Assembly (NCBI RefSeq): GCF_044360475.1
Contig: NZ_CP043494.1
Location: forward strand, 8,494,001-8,558,000
Reading direction: 5' to 3'
Length of the DNA stretch: 64,000 nucleotides
DNA from: Archangium minus
Lineage (GTDB): Bacteria > Myxococcota > Myxococcia > Myxococcales > Myxococcaceae
Shown: positions 33,266-41,765 of the stretch, piece by piece
Layout: each line of letters starts with the position of its first letter
Numbering within the stretch: the stretch's first letter is position 1
Notes under the pieces: generated by a model
Told to the model about the DNA's origin: nothing
Seen by the model: the letters and a program-made list of their open reading frames with translations, nothing else
Database searches by the model: none
Position numbers and translations under genes: made by a program

Positions 33266-36200
33266 ATGGAGCGCCGGGTCCTCATCGTCGAAAGCCAGAA
33301 CGACTTCGCCCTCAGCATGGCGACCGTGCTCAAGAGCGCGGGTTATCAAACGGCCATGGCGGCCAACGCCGCTGACGCACAGCGTGAGATGGAGAAGCGT
33401 CGACCGGATCTCATCGTGGTCCGGGCCGAGCTGCCGGATCAGTCCGGCTTCACCCTCTGCGGGCAGATCAAGAAGGGCAAGTGGGGCCAGAACCTCAAGG
33501 TCCTGCTGCTGTCCTCGGATACGGGCATGGAGGGGCTCAACCAGCACCGCCAGACACCGGGTGCCGCGGATGGCTACCTCATCATCCCCTTCGAAATGGG
33601 AGAGCTGGCCTCGATGAGCGTCGGCATCCTTCCTCCTGAAGAGGAGCCGCAGCAGGAGGCCGGGCCGCAGGACGGTCCTCCGGCCATGCCGCCGCCGCTG
33701 AAGGGCGCCCCCGGCCCTGCAGGCGCTCCTCCCAGGCTGCCCAAGCGCGAGCGCCGCAGCGCCATCACCGAGGAGGATCGCGGCTTCCTCGAGCGCTCCT
33801 TCCAGTCCATCGCGGACCGCAAGGCCGAGCTGCTCGCCGAGTCCCGCCAGCTCAAGCGTTCGCCCCCTCGGCGCGACCTGATGGGCACGCCCGAGGGCAA
33901 GGTCCAGCTGCTGCGCGACGAGCTCAAGGTGCGCGAGGCGCAGATCGCCCGCATCTCGGAGATCTGGAACGTCCGCGAGCGAGAGCTGGTCTCCGTTGAG
34001 GACCGGCTCCACGAGAAGGACGTGGAGCTGCAGGGCCTGAAGATGCAGGTGGACGACCTGCTGCGCCGCTTCAACGAGGCCCAGCAGTCCATGCTGCAGA
34101 AGGAGCGTGAGCACGGCGCGACCGTGGACGACCTACTCCTGCAGAAGTTCTCCGCCGAGAAGGACCTCATCGAGGTGGTGGCCTCCAAGGAGAAGGACAT
34201 CAACGTCCTTCGCCGCGAGGTGTCCAGCCGCGATGACGAACTGGCGCGCCGCGCCGGTGAGCTGGATTACGCCCGCGAGGAGTACGACAAGCTCGAGAAG
34301 CACCTGGGCATCGTCACGCTCGAGTTCGAGGTCAAGGAGCAGAAGCTCACCGAAACGGTGCAGGCCCATGAGGCCGAGCTGGGCCGCCGCCAGCAGCGGA
34401 TTGAGAGCCTGGAGGGCGAGCTCTCCCAGACCATCAGCGATCGCGACCAGCGCTACTCCGAGCTGAGCGGGGAGATCCAGGCGCTGCAGGAGCGACTGGC
34501 ACAGACCGAGCAGGAGCGCGACACCACCGTGCGCGCCCTCGAGGACCGTGCCGCCGCGGCCGAGGCGCATGGCGCCCAGGCGGACGCGGAGATCCTGCGC
34601 ATCACCGAGGAGCGCAACGCGCTCGAGGCCCGGCTCAACGAGCAGATCGCCGGCCTGGAGTCGGACCTGGCCCGCATGACGGGCGAGCGCGACCAGCTCC
34701 AGCAGGCCAAGGACGCCCTGGAGAGCGACCTCACCCAGCGGCTGGAAGAGCGCGACGCGAAGGTCGCCACGCTCGAGCGCGAGCTGCAGGAGACCATCGC
34801 TCGCAACGAGCACACCGAGGCCGAGCTCAACGCCAACATCCAGCAGCAGATGGAGCGCATCGGCGAGCTGGAGGGCGAGGTCGAGGCCGTCAAGGCTCAC
34901 CTGGCCGACCGCGAGGCCGAGCTCACCGCCGAGCTCGAGGCCCTCACCCAGGCCCGCGACGAGCTGGAGGCTTCCAAGAACGCCCTGGAGGCCGAGCTCA
35001 ACGGGCAGATCCAGGCGCTCCAGGAGACCGTCGCCGACCGCGACACGCAGATCTCCAACCTGCGCGGCGAGCTGGAGGCCACGTCCCAGACGCTGGCCGA
35101 CACGCAGAGCCAGCTCTCCCAGACGGAAGAGAACCTCGCCACCACTCGCGGCGAGCTCGACGCCACCTCGCAGACGCTCGCCGAGACGCAGAACACGCTC
35201 TCCGAGACCCAGGCCACCCTCGCCGACACGCAGAACCGGCTGGCCCAGACCGAAGAGACCCTCGCCAGCACTCGCGGCGAGCTGGATGCCACCACCCAGA
35301 CGCTCTCCGAGACGCAGGCCACCCTCGCCGAGACGCAGGACCGGCTGGCCCAGACCGAGGAGACCCTCGCCACCACCCGCGGCGAGCTGGATGCCACCAC
35401 CCAGGCGCTCTCCGAGACGCAGAACACGCTCTCCGAGACGCAGGCCACCCTCGCCGACACCCAGGGTCGGCTGGCCCAGACCGAGGAGACCCTCGCCAGC
35501 ACCCGCGGCGAGCTGGAGGCCACCGCCCAGTCGCTCGCCGACACGCAGAACCAGCTCTCCCAGACCGAGGAGACCCTGGCCAGCACGCGTGGTGAGCTCG
35601 AGGCCACCAGCCAATCGCTCGCGCAGACGCACGACACCCTCGTCAACACGCAGGGTCAGCTCGAGCAGACCCGCGACGAGCTCGCCCGCACCGTTCAGGA
35701 GCGCACCGAGCGCGAGAACGAGCTGGCTGCCGCCAACGCGGAGATCGCCCGCGTCACCGGCGTCCTGAACGAGACCGAGGCCCTCAAGGCCGCCATGGAG
35801 GAGGAGCTCTCCGAGCAGCTCGGCCACGTGCGCAACGAGCTGGCCGAGACGCAGGGAGCCCTCGCGGCCACGCGCGATGCGCTCGCCGGCGAGCAGGCCG
35901 CCCACGTGCAGACCCAGCAGCAGGCCTCCGCTGTCCAGGCGGACCTGGAGGCCCAGCTCGCCCAGACGCGCGACCAGCTCCAGGAGCAGGAGGAGCAGCT
36001 CTTCCTCACCAAGCAGGAGCTGGGCAGCCGCGTCGCCGAGGTCACCCAGCTCGGCTCGCAGCTCGCGCAGTCCGAGGAGGAGCGCCACACCCTGGAGGAG
36101 CGCTTCAACACGCTCACCACGGAGTCGCAGCGCCGCATCGAGTTCCTGGAGCAGGACTCCGCCAGCAAGAACCAGGAGCTGTCGGACACCCTCCAGAAGC

Positions 36201-37315
36201 TCAGCATCGTCACGCAGGAGAAGGAGCGCCAGCGCGAGGCCCTCTCCCGCGAGGTGGCCGCGAAGACCGAGCAGCTCAAGCAGCTCGAGGCCCGTCGTCA
36301 GCAGGACACCGAGCAGAACAAGCGCAACGTCGACGAGCTCAACCGGCAGGCCGCCGCCCTCAATGGCGAGCTGGACAACACGCGCAAGCAGCTCGCCGCG
36401 CGTGAGGAGCAGCTCCGCGTCGCCGGCAACAACCAGGCGAAGCTCCAGTCCGATCGCGATGGGCTGTCCGCTCAGCTCGCCGAGGCCCAGGAGCAGATGC
36501 AGGCGCTCCAGCAGGCCCAGGCCCAGGAGCGTGCCGAGGCGAAGCGTGCCACGGACGAGCTGGCTGCGAAGCTGGCTCGTGCCGAGGCCCGTGCCGCCCA
36601 GCTCACCCAGGAGGTGCAGACCCGCGCCGCCGAGGCCGACACCAAGGTCAAGGAGGCGCAGGCCCAGCTCTCCGCTCGGGCGAAGAAGATCCAGGAGCTC
36701 GAGCTCGCGGTGGAGAACGCGGCGGGCGTCAAGGCCCGCGTGGAGAAGGAGCTCAACGCGAAGGTGGCCGCCGCCGACGCCAAGATCAACGAGGCCGCGG
36801 CGAAGCTGGCTGCCGCCCAGAAGGAGCGCAAGGAGCTCGAGGCCCGTCAGCAGAAGGAGCTCGAGGACCTCGCCGCTCGCCAGAAGGCGGAGCTGGAGCG
36901 CCGCGATGCGCTGAAGGCCCAGGAGATCGCCCGCCTGCAGCAGTCGGTGCAGGAGAAGAGCAAGGCGCTCAAGGTCGCCGAGCTGGAGCTGGCCCGCTTC
37001 AAGACGAAGGCTCCCGCCGCCGGTGGCACTCCGGCCGGTAAGGCGGTCACCAAGCCGCCCGTGGAGGACGATGACGCCCTGCTCACCACGCAGGTCAACA
37101 CCATCGCGCCCGCCGCGCCGGCCCGCCCCGCCACCGCTGCCCGTCCTGCCGCGAAGGGCGCGAACACCGTGGCGAAGAAGTCTGCGGCGCCGCCTCCTGT
37201 CGCCGACGAGGAGCCCTCGGATCGCACGGTCGTGATGCAGATCCCCGCGGATCCGGCTGCCGCCTCGGATGAGGCCGACTGGACCTCGCTGGTGGACGAG
37301 CTCGACAAGTCGTGA
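33266..37315 (+). CDS. aglZ: AglZ-like gliding-motility protein, pseudo-receiver plus coiled coil
   Basis: A 1349-residue protein with the architecture of M. xanthus AglZ, which couples the MglA polarity switch to the Agl/Glt focal-adhesion complexes. Residues 1-120 form a receiver domain that lacks phosphorylation residues: the acidic pair is E9-S10, the phosphoacceptor position is R53, and the usual Lys is I107. A Pro/Gly linker leads to a coiled coil from about 175 to 1250. Residues 600-810 are heptad multiples of TLAETQx-type repeats (ASTRGELDATTQTLSETQ). The C-terminal 100 residues are Ala/Pro-rich and acidic, ending WTSLVDELDKS. ATG preceded by AAAGGG. Confidence 0.88.
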   Translation: MERRVLIVESQNDFALSMATVLKSAGYQTAMAANAADAQREMEKRRPDLIVVRAELPDQSGFTLCGQIKKGKWGQNLKVLLLSSDTGMEGLNQHRQTPGAADGYLIIPFEMGELASMSVGILPPEEEPQQEAGPQDGPPAMPPPLKGAPGPAGAPPRLPKRERRSAITEEDRGFLERSFQSIADRKAELLAESRQLKRSPPRRDLMGTPEGKVQLLRDELKVREAQIARISEIWNVRERELVSVEDRLHEKDVELQGLKMQVDDLLRRFNEAQQSMLQKEREHGATVDDLLLQKFSAEKDLIEVVASKEKDINVLRREVSSRDDELARRAGELDYAREEYDKLEKHLGIVTLEFEVKEQKLTETVQAHEAELGRRQQRIESLEGELSQTISDRDQRYSELSGEIQALQERLAQTEQERDTTVRALEDRAAAAEAHGAQADAEILRITEERNALEARLNEQIAGLESDLARMTGERDQLQQAKDALESDLTQRLEERDAKVATLERELQETIARNEHTEAELNANIQQQMERIGELEGEVEAVKAHLADREAELTAELEALTQARDELEASKNALEAELNGQIQALQETVADRDTQISNLRGELEATSQTLADTQSQLSQTEENLATTRGELDATSQTLAETQNTLSETQATLADTQNRLAQTEETLASTRGELDATTQTLSETQATLAETQDRLAQTEETLATTRGELDATTQALSETQNTLSETQATLADTQGRLAQTEETLASTRGELEATAQSLADTQNQLSQTEETLASTRGELEATSQSLAQTHDTLVNTQGQLEQTRDELARTVQERTERENELAAANAEIARVTGVLNETEALKAAMEEELSEQLGHVRNELAETQGALAATRDALAGEQAAHVQTQQQASAVQADLEAQLAQTRDQLQEQEEQLFLTKQELGSRVAEVTQLGSQLAQSEEERHTLEERFNTLTTESQRRIEFLEQDSASKNQELSDTLQKLSIVTQEKERQREALSREVAAKTEQLKQLEARRQQDTEQNKRNVDELNRQAAALNGELDNTRKQLAAREEQLRVAGNNQAKLQSDRDGLSAQLAEAQEQMQALQQAQAQERAEAKRATDELAAKLARAEARAAQLTQEVQTRAAEADTKVKEAQAQLSARAKKIQELELAVENAAGVKARVEKELNAKVAAADAKINEAAAKLAAAQKERKELEARQQKELEDLAARQKAELERRDALKAQEIARLQQSVQEKSKALKVAELELARFKTKAPAAGGTPAGKAVTKPPVEDDDALLTTQVNTIAPAAPARPATAARPAAKGANTVAKKSAAPPPVADEEPSDRTVVMQIPADPAAASDEADWTSLVDELDKS
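35070..35700 (+). repeat. Heptad-multiple repeats inside aglZ
   Basis: Imperfect 84-, 105- and 126-bp units (28, 35 and 42 codons) that share LAQTEETLA(S/T)TRGELDAT and TLSETQATLA(D/E)TQ. All are multiples of seven codons, so unequal crossing-over would preserve the coiled-coil register. Confidence 0.75.
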
Positions 37316-37325
37316 AGTCTTCCGG

Positions 37326-37353
37326 CCGCGCGTGGCCTTCGTGCCGCGCGCGG
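37326..37353. terminator. Hairpin between aglZ and the convergent small gene
   Basis: CCGCGCG (37326-37332) and CGCGCGG (37347-37353) form a 7-bp GC stem in the 62-base convergent gap. There is no U-run. Confidence 0.4.
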
Positions 37354-37377
37354 TCGGGAAACCCGCCCGTGACGTGA

Positions 37378-37596
37378 CTACAGCGCGGCGCGGGCCTGTC
37401 GGACCAGGTCCTTGAGCTCCAGGGTGGCGAGCACGTCCCGGAAGGACACCTGGGTGCCGTTCTTCTCAGCCTGGAGCTGGGCCTGCTGCCAGCGCTCCCA
37501 CATGGTTCGAGTGGAGACGTAGGCGAGCAGCAGCACGAAGGCTCCCGGAATCAGGGCCACCGCCACCACCAACATCATCCGCACCCACCAGGACAT
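37378..37596 (-). CDS. Small single-helix membrane protein
   Basis: A 72-residue protein of unknown function. It has one N-terminal membrane helix (MMLVVAVALIPGAFVLLLAYV) followed by an amphipathic basic helix (TMWERWQQAQLQAEKN) and a short soluble tail ending LKDLVRQARAAL. The start MSWWVRMM has GGAGG eight bases upstream, which is much better than a longer in-frame start. It is divergent from moxR and convergent with aglZ. No homologue is recognised. Confidence 0.65.
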   Translation of the reverse strand: MSWWVRMMLVVAVALIPGAFVLLLAYVSTRTMWERWQQAQLQAEKNGTQVSFRDVLATLELKDLVRQARAAL

Positions 37597-37708
37597 GACC
37601 GCCGCCTCCAAGGACTGAACGCGCGGCTCTATTGCACGTCCTGTGCCCACAGTGGCGAAAATATTTCTCAAGTTATTCCGGCCACTTGGAGAGTAAGCAA
37701 GCGGAGCT

Positions 37709-37760
37709 GTGGCCTGAAAAAGGCGGCAGGTCTGGCATTTTTGCCGCAGTGGCCTGAAAA
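37709..37760. promoter_or_regulatory. 12-bp direct repeat pair in the moxR promoter region
   Basis: GTGGCCTGAAAA occurs at 37709-37720 and again at 37749-37760, exactly 40 bases apart. Between them GCGGCA and TGCCGC form an inverted repeat. The region separates the divergent small membrane protein gene and moxR. Confidence 0.45.
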
Positions 37761-37782
37761 CCCTTCGGTTAAGTTCAGGGGC

Positions 37783-38724
37783 GTGACCACCCCCTCCCCT
37801 TCAGCCGAAGCGCACATCCTGACCAGCGTGGAGGACGCGGAGACGCGCCTCGAGCAGGTGGGCTACCTGGTGTCCCCGGAGATCGCCACCGCGAGCTTCC
37901 TGGCGGACCGGTTGGAGAAGCCCATCCTGGTGGAAGGCCCCGCGGGTGTGGGCAAGACGGAGCTGGCCAAGGCGCTGGCGCAGGCGCTGGGGCGGGAGTT
38001 CATCCGCCTGCAGTGCTACGAGGGCCTGGACGAGGCCAAGGCGCTCTATGAGTGGGAGTACGCCAAGCAGCTGCTCTACACCCAGCTCCTGAAGGACAAG
38101 ATCGGGGAGACGGTGCAGGGCGCGGGGACGCTGACCGAGGCGGCGGACCGGCTGGCCGCGAGCGACGCGGTGTTCTTCTCGGAGCGCTTCCTGCTGCCGA
38201 GGCCCGTGCTGAAGGCGCTGCTGTCGCCCCGGCCGGCGCTGCTGCTGGTGGATGAGATCGACAAGGCGGATCCGGAGTTCGAGGCCTTCCTGCTGGAGGT
38301 GCTGTCGGACAACGCGGTGACGATTCCGGAGCTGGGGACGTTCAAGGCGAAGCACGTGCCGCGAGTGGTGTTGACGTCGAACAACGCGCGGGAGCTGTCG
38401 GACGCGCTGAAGCGGCGGTGCCTGCACCTGCACATCGACTTCCCGGACCGCGAGCGGGAGCTGCGGATCATCCGCAAGCGGCTGCCCGAGGTGTCGAAGA
38501 CGCTGGCCGAGCAGGTGGTGGAGGCGGTGGCGGAGATCCGGAAGCTGGACCTGAAGAAGGCTCCGTCGATCAGCGAGACGCTGGACTGGGTGCAGAGCCT
38601 GGCGCTGCTCAACGCGGAGACGCTGTCGGCGGACCTGGTGGCAGCGACCTTGAACCTGGTGCTCAAACACGAGGGGGACATCGAGAAGGCGAAGAGCAAC
38701 CTGGCGCAGATCGCGCAGGCATGA
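37783..38724 (+). CDS. MoxR-family AAA+ ATPase
   Basis: A 313-residue AAA+ protein of the MoxR group, chaperones that help insert cofactors or remodel complexes. It has Walker A GPAGVGKTEL, Walker B ALLLVDEIDK, sensor 1 VVLTSNN and the arginine-finger segment ALKRRCLHLHIDFPD. The GTG start has AGGGG four bases before it. No vWA-domain partner is next to it; instead its stop overlaps the glnE start (ATGA), so the two are translated together. Earlier in-frame codons exist but add an unconserved segment. Confidence 0.85.
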   Translation: MTTPSPSAEAHILTSVEDAETRLEQVGYLVSPEIATASFLADRLEKPILVEGPAGVGKTELAKALAQALGREFIRLQCYEGLDEAKALYEWEYAKQLLYTQLLKDKIGETVQGAGTLTEAADRLAASDAVFFSERFLLPRPVLKALLSPRPALLLVDEIDKADPEFEAFLLEVLSDNAVTIPELGTFKAKHVPRVVLTSNNARELSDALKRRCLHLHIDFPDRERELRIIRKRLPEVSKTLAEQVVEAVAEIRKLDLKKAPSISETLDWVQSLALLNAETLSADLVAATLNLVLKHEGDIEKAKSNLAQIAQA

Positions 38725-41700
38725 CCTGGACCGAGGAAACGCTGAGCGCGGAGGGTTTCGAGAACCCGAAGCGCGCCGCCAAGGAGCTCTCGGCCTTGGT
38801 GTCTGCACTCGGCGCTCCCGTGGCCGAGCGGCTCCACCAGGCTGCGAAGCGAACCTCGGTCCCTGACGAAATCATCGCGGCCTTTGACCGGATCCAGGAA
38901 GGACTCCAGGGTCTGCCCGAACCGGCCCTCTCGCGTCTGCTGGACTGGCTGCCGGCAGTCTTCCACGCGAGCACCTTTGCTCCGCGCCTGCTGGCCGCTC
39001 GGCCCGGTCTGCTGCGCTGGCTCGCGGGCTCACGCACCCTGACTCGGGAGAAACCCCGGGAGCACTACCGCCGCGAGGCCCTGGGGGCCACTCGCCGCAT
39101 CGCCCCAACGGACGCAGCGGGACTGCGACGCCGCCTGCGCCGCTACAAATACCGTGAGCTCCTGCGCCTCATGGTCCGGGACGCGACCCTGCGCGCGCCC
39201 ATGGCGGAGCTAGGCCGCGAGCAGACGGCGCTGGCGGATGCGCTCATCGGTGCCGCGCTGGCGTGGGCCGAGCGCTCCGTCCAAGCGAAGTACGGCACAC
39301 CGGACACGCCGGGCTTCTGCATCCTCGGCATGGGCAAGCTGGGAGGCGAGGATCTCAACTTCAGCTCGGATGTGGACCTCGTCTACCTGTACCGGGCGGA
39401 CGGCCACACGACGGGCGGCAGCGCGGGGGCCCTGCCCAACGTGCAGTACTACACGCGGCTGGGTGAGGCCGTGACGCAGGCGCTCACCCAGGTGACGGAG
39501 GAAGGCTTCTGCTACCGGGTGGACCTGAATCTGCGCCCTCAGGGCCGCGCGGGGGCCATGGTCCTCTCGCTGTCGGCGTCGCTGGCGTACTACGAGTCGT
39601 TCGGACGCATGTGGGAGCGGGCGGCGCTCCTCAAAGCGCGGGCGGTGGCAGGAGACGCAGGGCTCGCGGAGGAGCTGCTGAGCGAGCTGGGGCCTTTCAT
39701 CTGGCGGCGGAGCCTGGACCTGTCGGCGGTGGACGGCCTGAGAGATCTGAAGGCGCAGATCGACCTGCGTGGCAAGGCGAGCGCGGATGACGTGAAGCTG
39801 GGCCCCGGGGGAATCCGCGAGGTGGAGTTCTTCGTCAACGCGCTCCAGCTGTTGCAGGGAGGCAAGGACCCCACGCTGCGCGAAGCACGGACGATGCGCG
39901 CGCTGCGCAAGCTGGAGCGAGCGGGCTTCGTCTCGGGGCCGGACGCGGACGCGCTGGAGGAGGCGTACGTCTTCCTGCGTCGGGTGGAGAATCGGCTGCA
40001 GATGCTGGAGGAGCGGCAGACGCAGGCGCTGCCCACGGGTGAGCGCGAGCGCCGCCGTCTCGCAACCTCCCTGGGCTACCGGGACTGGGACGCCTTCCGC
40101 GCCGAGCTGGAGCGACACCGGCGCTTCGTGCTGGAGGCCTTCAACACGCTGCTGGGCCAGACGGCGCGGGACGAGCTCCCCGATGAACCCCTCCTGGCGC
40201 TCGCGTTGGATCCAGACGTGCCACCGGAGGGGCGCCAAGAGGCACTCAGCAAGCGGGGCTTCGAGGACCCGGAGCGGGCCCTGGCCGAGCTGGAGCGGCT
40301 CTCCCGAGTGCCCCAATCTCCTTTCATCCATGGGGGCTTGGGGGTGAAGGCGGTGCGGCTGCTGTCGGAGCTGGCCCAAACGCCAGATCCAGACCAGGCG
40401 CTGCTGCACTTCTCGGACTTCCTCGCGCGGCTGCACCAACCCGAGGGCTACCTGGCGCTGCTGACGAGCATGCCGCGAGCCAGCCGCCGCCTCTTCAACC
40501 TCTTCGGGCAGAGCGACTACCTGTCGCGCATCTTCCTGCGGCACCCGGAGCTGCTGGACGCGTTGGTGCAGGCGCAGCTCGACGAGGCGATGAAGTCGCC
40601 CGAGCGCATCCGGCAGGAGCTGGCGGCACGGATGGGACGGCACACGGACGCGGAGGACAAGCACGCATCGATGCCGCGCTTCAAGAACGAGGAAGTGCTG
40701 CGCATCGGGCTCAACGACATCGGCGGAGATCTCACGGTGCCGGAGGTAGCGCGGCAGCTCACGGCGGTGGCGGACGCCATCCTCGATGAGTGTCTCTTCC
40801 TGGCGCAGGAGGAGCAGCGCGAACGTTACGGCCTGCCGCTGGACGCGAGCGGCCAGCGCGAGGGGCTGGTGGTCATCGCCATGGGCAAGCTGGGCGGGTA
40901 CGAGCTGGGTTACCACTCGGACCTGGACATCATCTTCGTCTACAGCGGCAACGGCCAGGCGGAGACGAGCGGAGGCAGCCGGGGCGTCATCACCCACCAC
41001 GAGTACTTCGCCAAGACGGTGCAGCGGTTGATGACGCTGCTCCAGGTGCAGCTGCGCGAGGGCCACCTCTATAAAATCGACGCGCGGCTGAGGCCCTCGG
41101 GGAACCAGGGGGCGCTGGTGGTGAGCCAGGACGCCTTCCGCGAGCACCATCAAAAACGGGCCCAGCTCTGGGAGCGCCAGGCGCTCATCAAGGCGCGCCC
41201 GGCTGCGGGAGACGCCACGCGATTCCGCGCGCTACAAGACGAAGTGCTCACCCCACTCGTCTACGAGCGTCCCCTGCCCCCGGACGCGGCGGCGGAGATC
41301 GACCGGCTGCGCATGCGCATGGAGCGCGAGCTGGCCCACGAGAACGCGCAGCAGCTCAACCCGAAGCTGGGCCAGGGCGGGCTGGTGGACGTGGAGTTCA
41401 CCGTCCAGTACCTGCAGCTGGTGCACGGCCGGGACTTCCCCAGGGTGCGGAGCACCAACACGCTCGCGGCCCTGGAAGGACTCCAGGCCGAGGGCCGCAT
41501 TGCGCCCGAGGACGCCGAGGTCCTCCGCCAGGGCTACCTCTTCCTGCGGCGCGTGGAGAACCGGCTGCGGCTCGTGCACGCCAGCTCCCTGGCGCACATG
41601 CCCACCAGTGGCCGGCCCCTGGCGCAGCTCGCGCGCCGCATGGGGGAGATCGGCCCCACCCCGGGAGAAACCTTCCTCGCCCGGTACCGCGCCTGCGCCG

Positions 41701-41753
41701 CTGGCGTGCGGGACGTGTATGCTCGGGTGCTGCGCGCTCCGCGCCGTGCCTGA
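38721..41753 (+). CDS. glnE: Bifunctional glutamine synthetase adenylyltransferase/deadenylase
   Basis: A 1010-residue GlnE. It contains two nucleotidyltransferase halves: the first with GMGKLGGEDLNFSSDVDLVYLY and the second with AMGKLGGYELGYHSDLDIIFVYS. Both keep the D-x-D metal motif, so removal and addition of AMP on glutamine synthetase should both be possible. Each is followed by its GlnD-PII uridylyltransferase-type helical domain (RRVENRLQMLEERQTQALP and RRVENRLRLVH). The ATG overlaps the stop of moxR (ATGA). A nitrogen-control enzyme; no glnA or glnB is nearby. Confidence 0.95.
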   Translation: MTWTEETLSAEGFENPKRAAKELSALVSALGAPVAERLHQAAKRTSVPDEIIAAFDRIQEGLQGLPEPALSRLLDWLPAVFHASTFAPRLLAARPGLLRWLAGSRTLTREKPREHYRREALGATRRIAPTDAAGLRRRLRRYKYRELLRLMVRDATLRAPMAELGREQTALADALIGAALAWAERSVQAKYGTPDTPGFCILGMGKLGGEDLNFSSDVDLVYLYRADGHTTGGSAGALPNVQYYTRLGEAVTQALTQVTEEGFCYRVDLNLRPQGRAGAMVLSLSASLAYYESFGRMWERAALLKARAVAGDAGLAEELLSELGPFIWRRSLDLSAVDGLRDLKAQIDLRGKASADDVKLGPGGIREVEFFVNALQLLQGGKDPTLREARTMRALRKLERAGFVSGPDADALEEAYVFLRRVENRLQMLEERQTQALPTGERERRRLATSLGYRDWDAFRAELERHRRFVLEAFNTLLGQTARDELPDEPLLALALDPDVPPEGRQEALSKRGFEDPERALAELERLSRVPQSPFIHGGLGVKAVRLLSELAQTPDPDQALLHFSDFLARLHQPEGYLALLTSMPRASRRLFNLFGQSDYLSRIFLRHPELLDALVQAQLDEAMKSPERIRQELAARMGRHTDAEDKHASMPRFKNEEVLRIGLNDIGGDLTVPEVARQLTAVADAILDECLFLAQEEQRERYGLPLDASGQREGLVVIAMGKLGGYELGYHSDLDIIFVYSGNGQAETSGGSRGVITHHEYFAKTVQRLMTLLQVQLREGHLYKIDARLRPSGNQGALVVSQDAFREHHQKRAQLWERQALIKARPAAGDATRFRALQDEVLTPLVYERPLPPDAAAEIDRLRMRMERELAHENAQQLNPKLGQGGLVDVEFTVQYLQLVHGRDFPRVRSTNTLAALEGLQAEGRIAPEDAEVLRQGYLFLRRVENRLRLVHASSLAHMPTSGRPLAQLARRMGEIGPTPGETFLARYRACAAGVRDVYARVLRAPRRA

Positions 41754-41765
41754 GTTCTCCCGACC

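Noticed and set aside
39210..41153. A 647-codon open frame on the - strand, opposite glnE
   Set aside because: glnE is complete and well conserved; the antisense frame has shadow composition and no domains.
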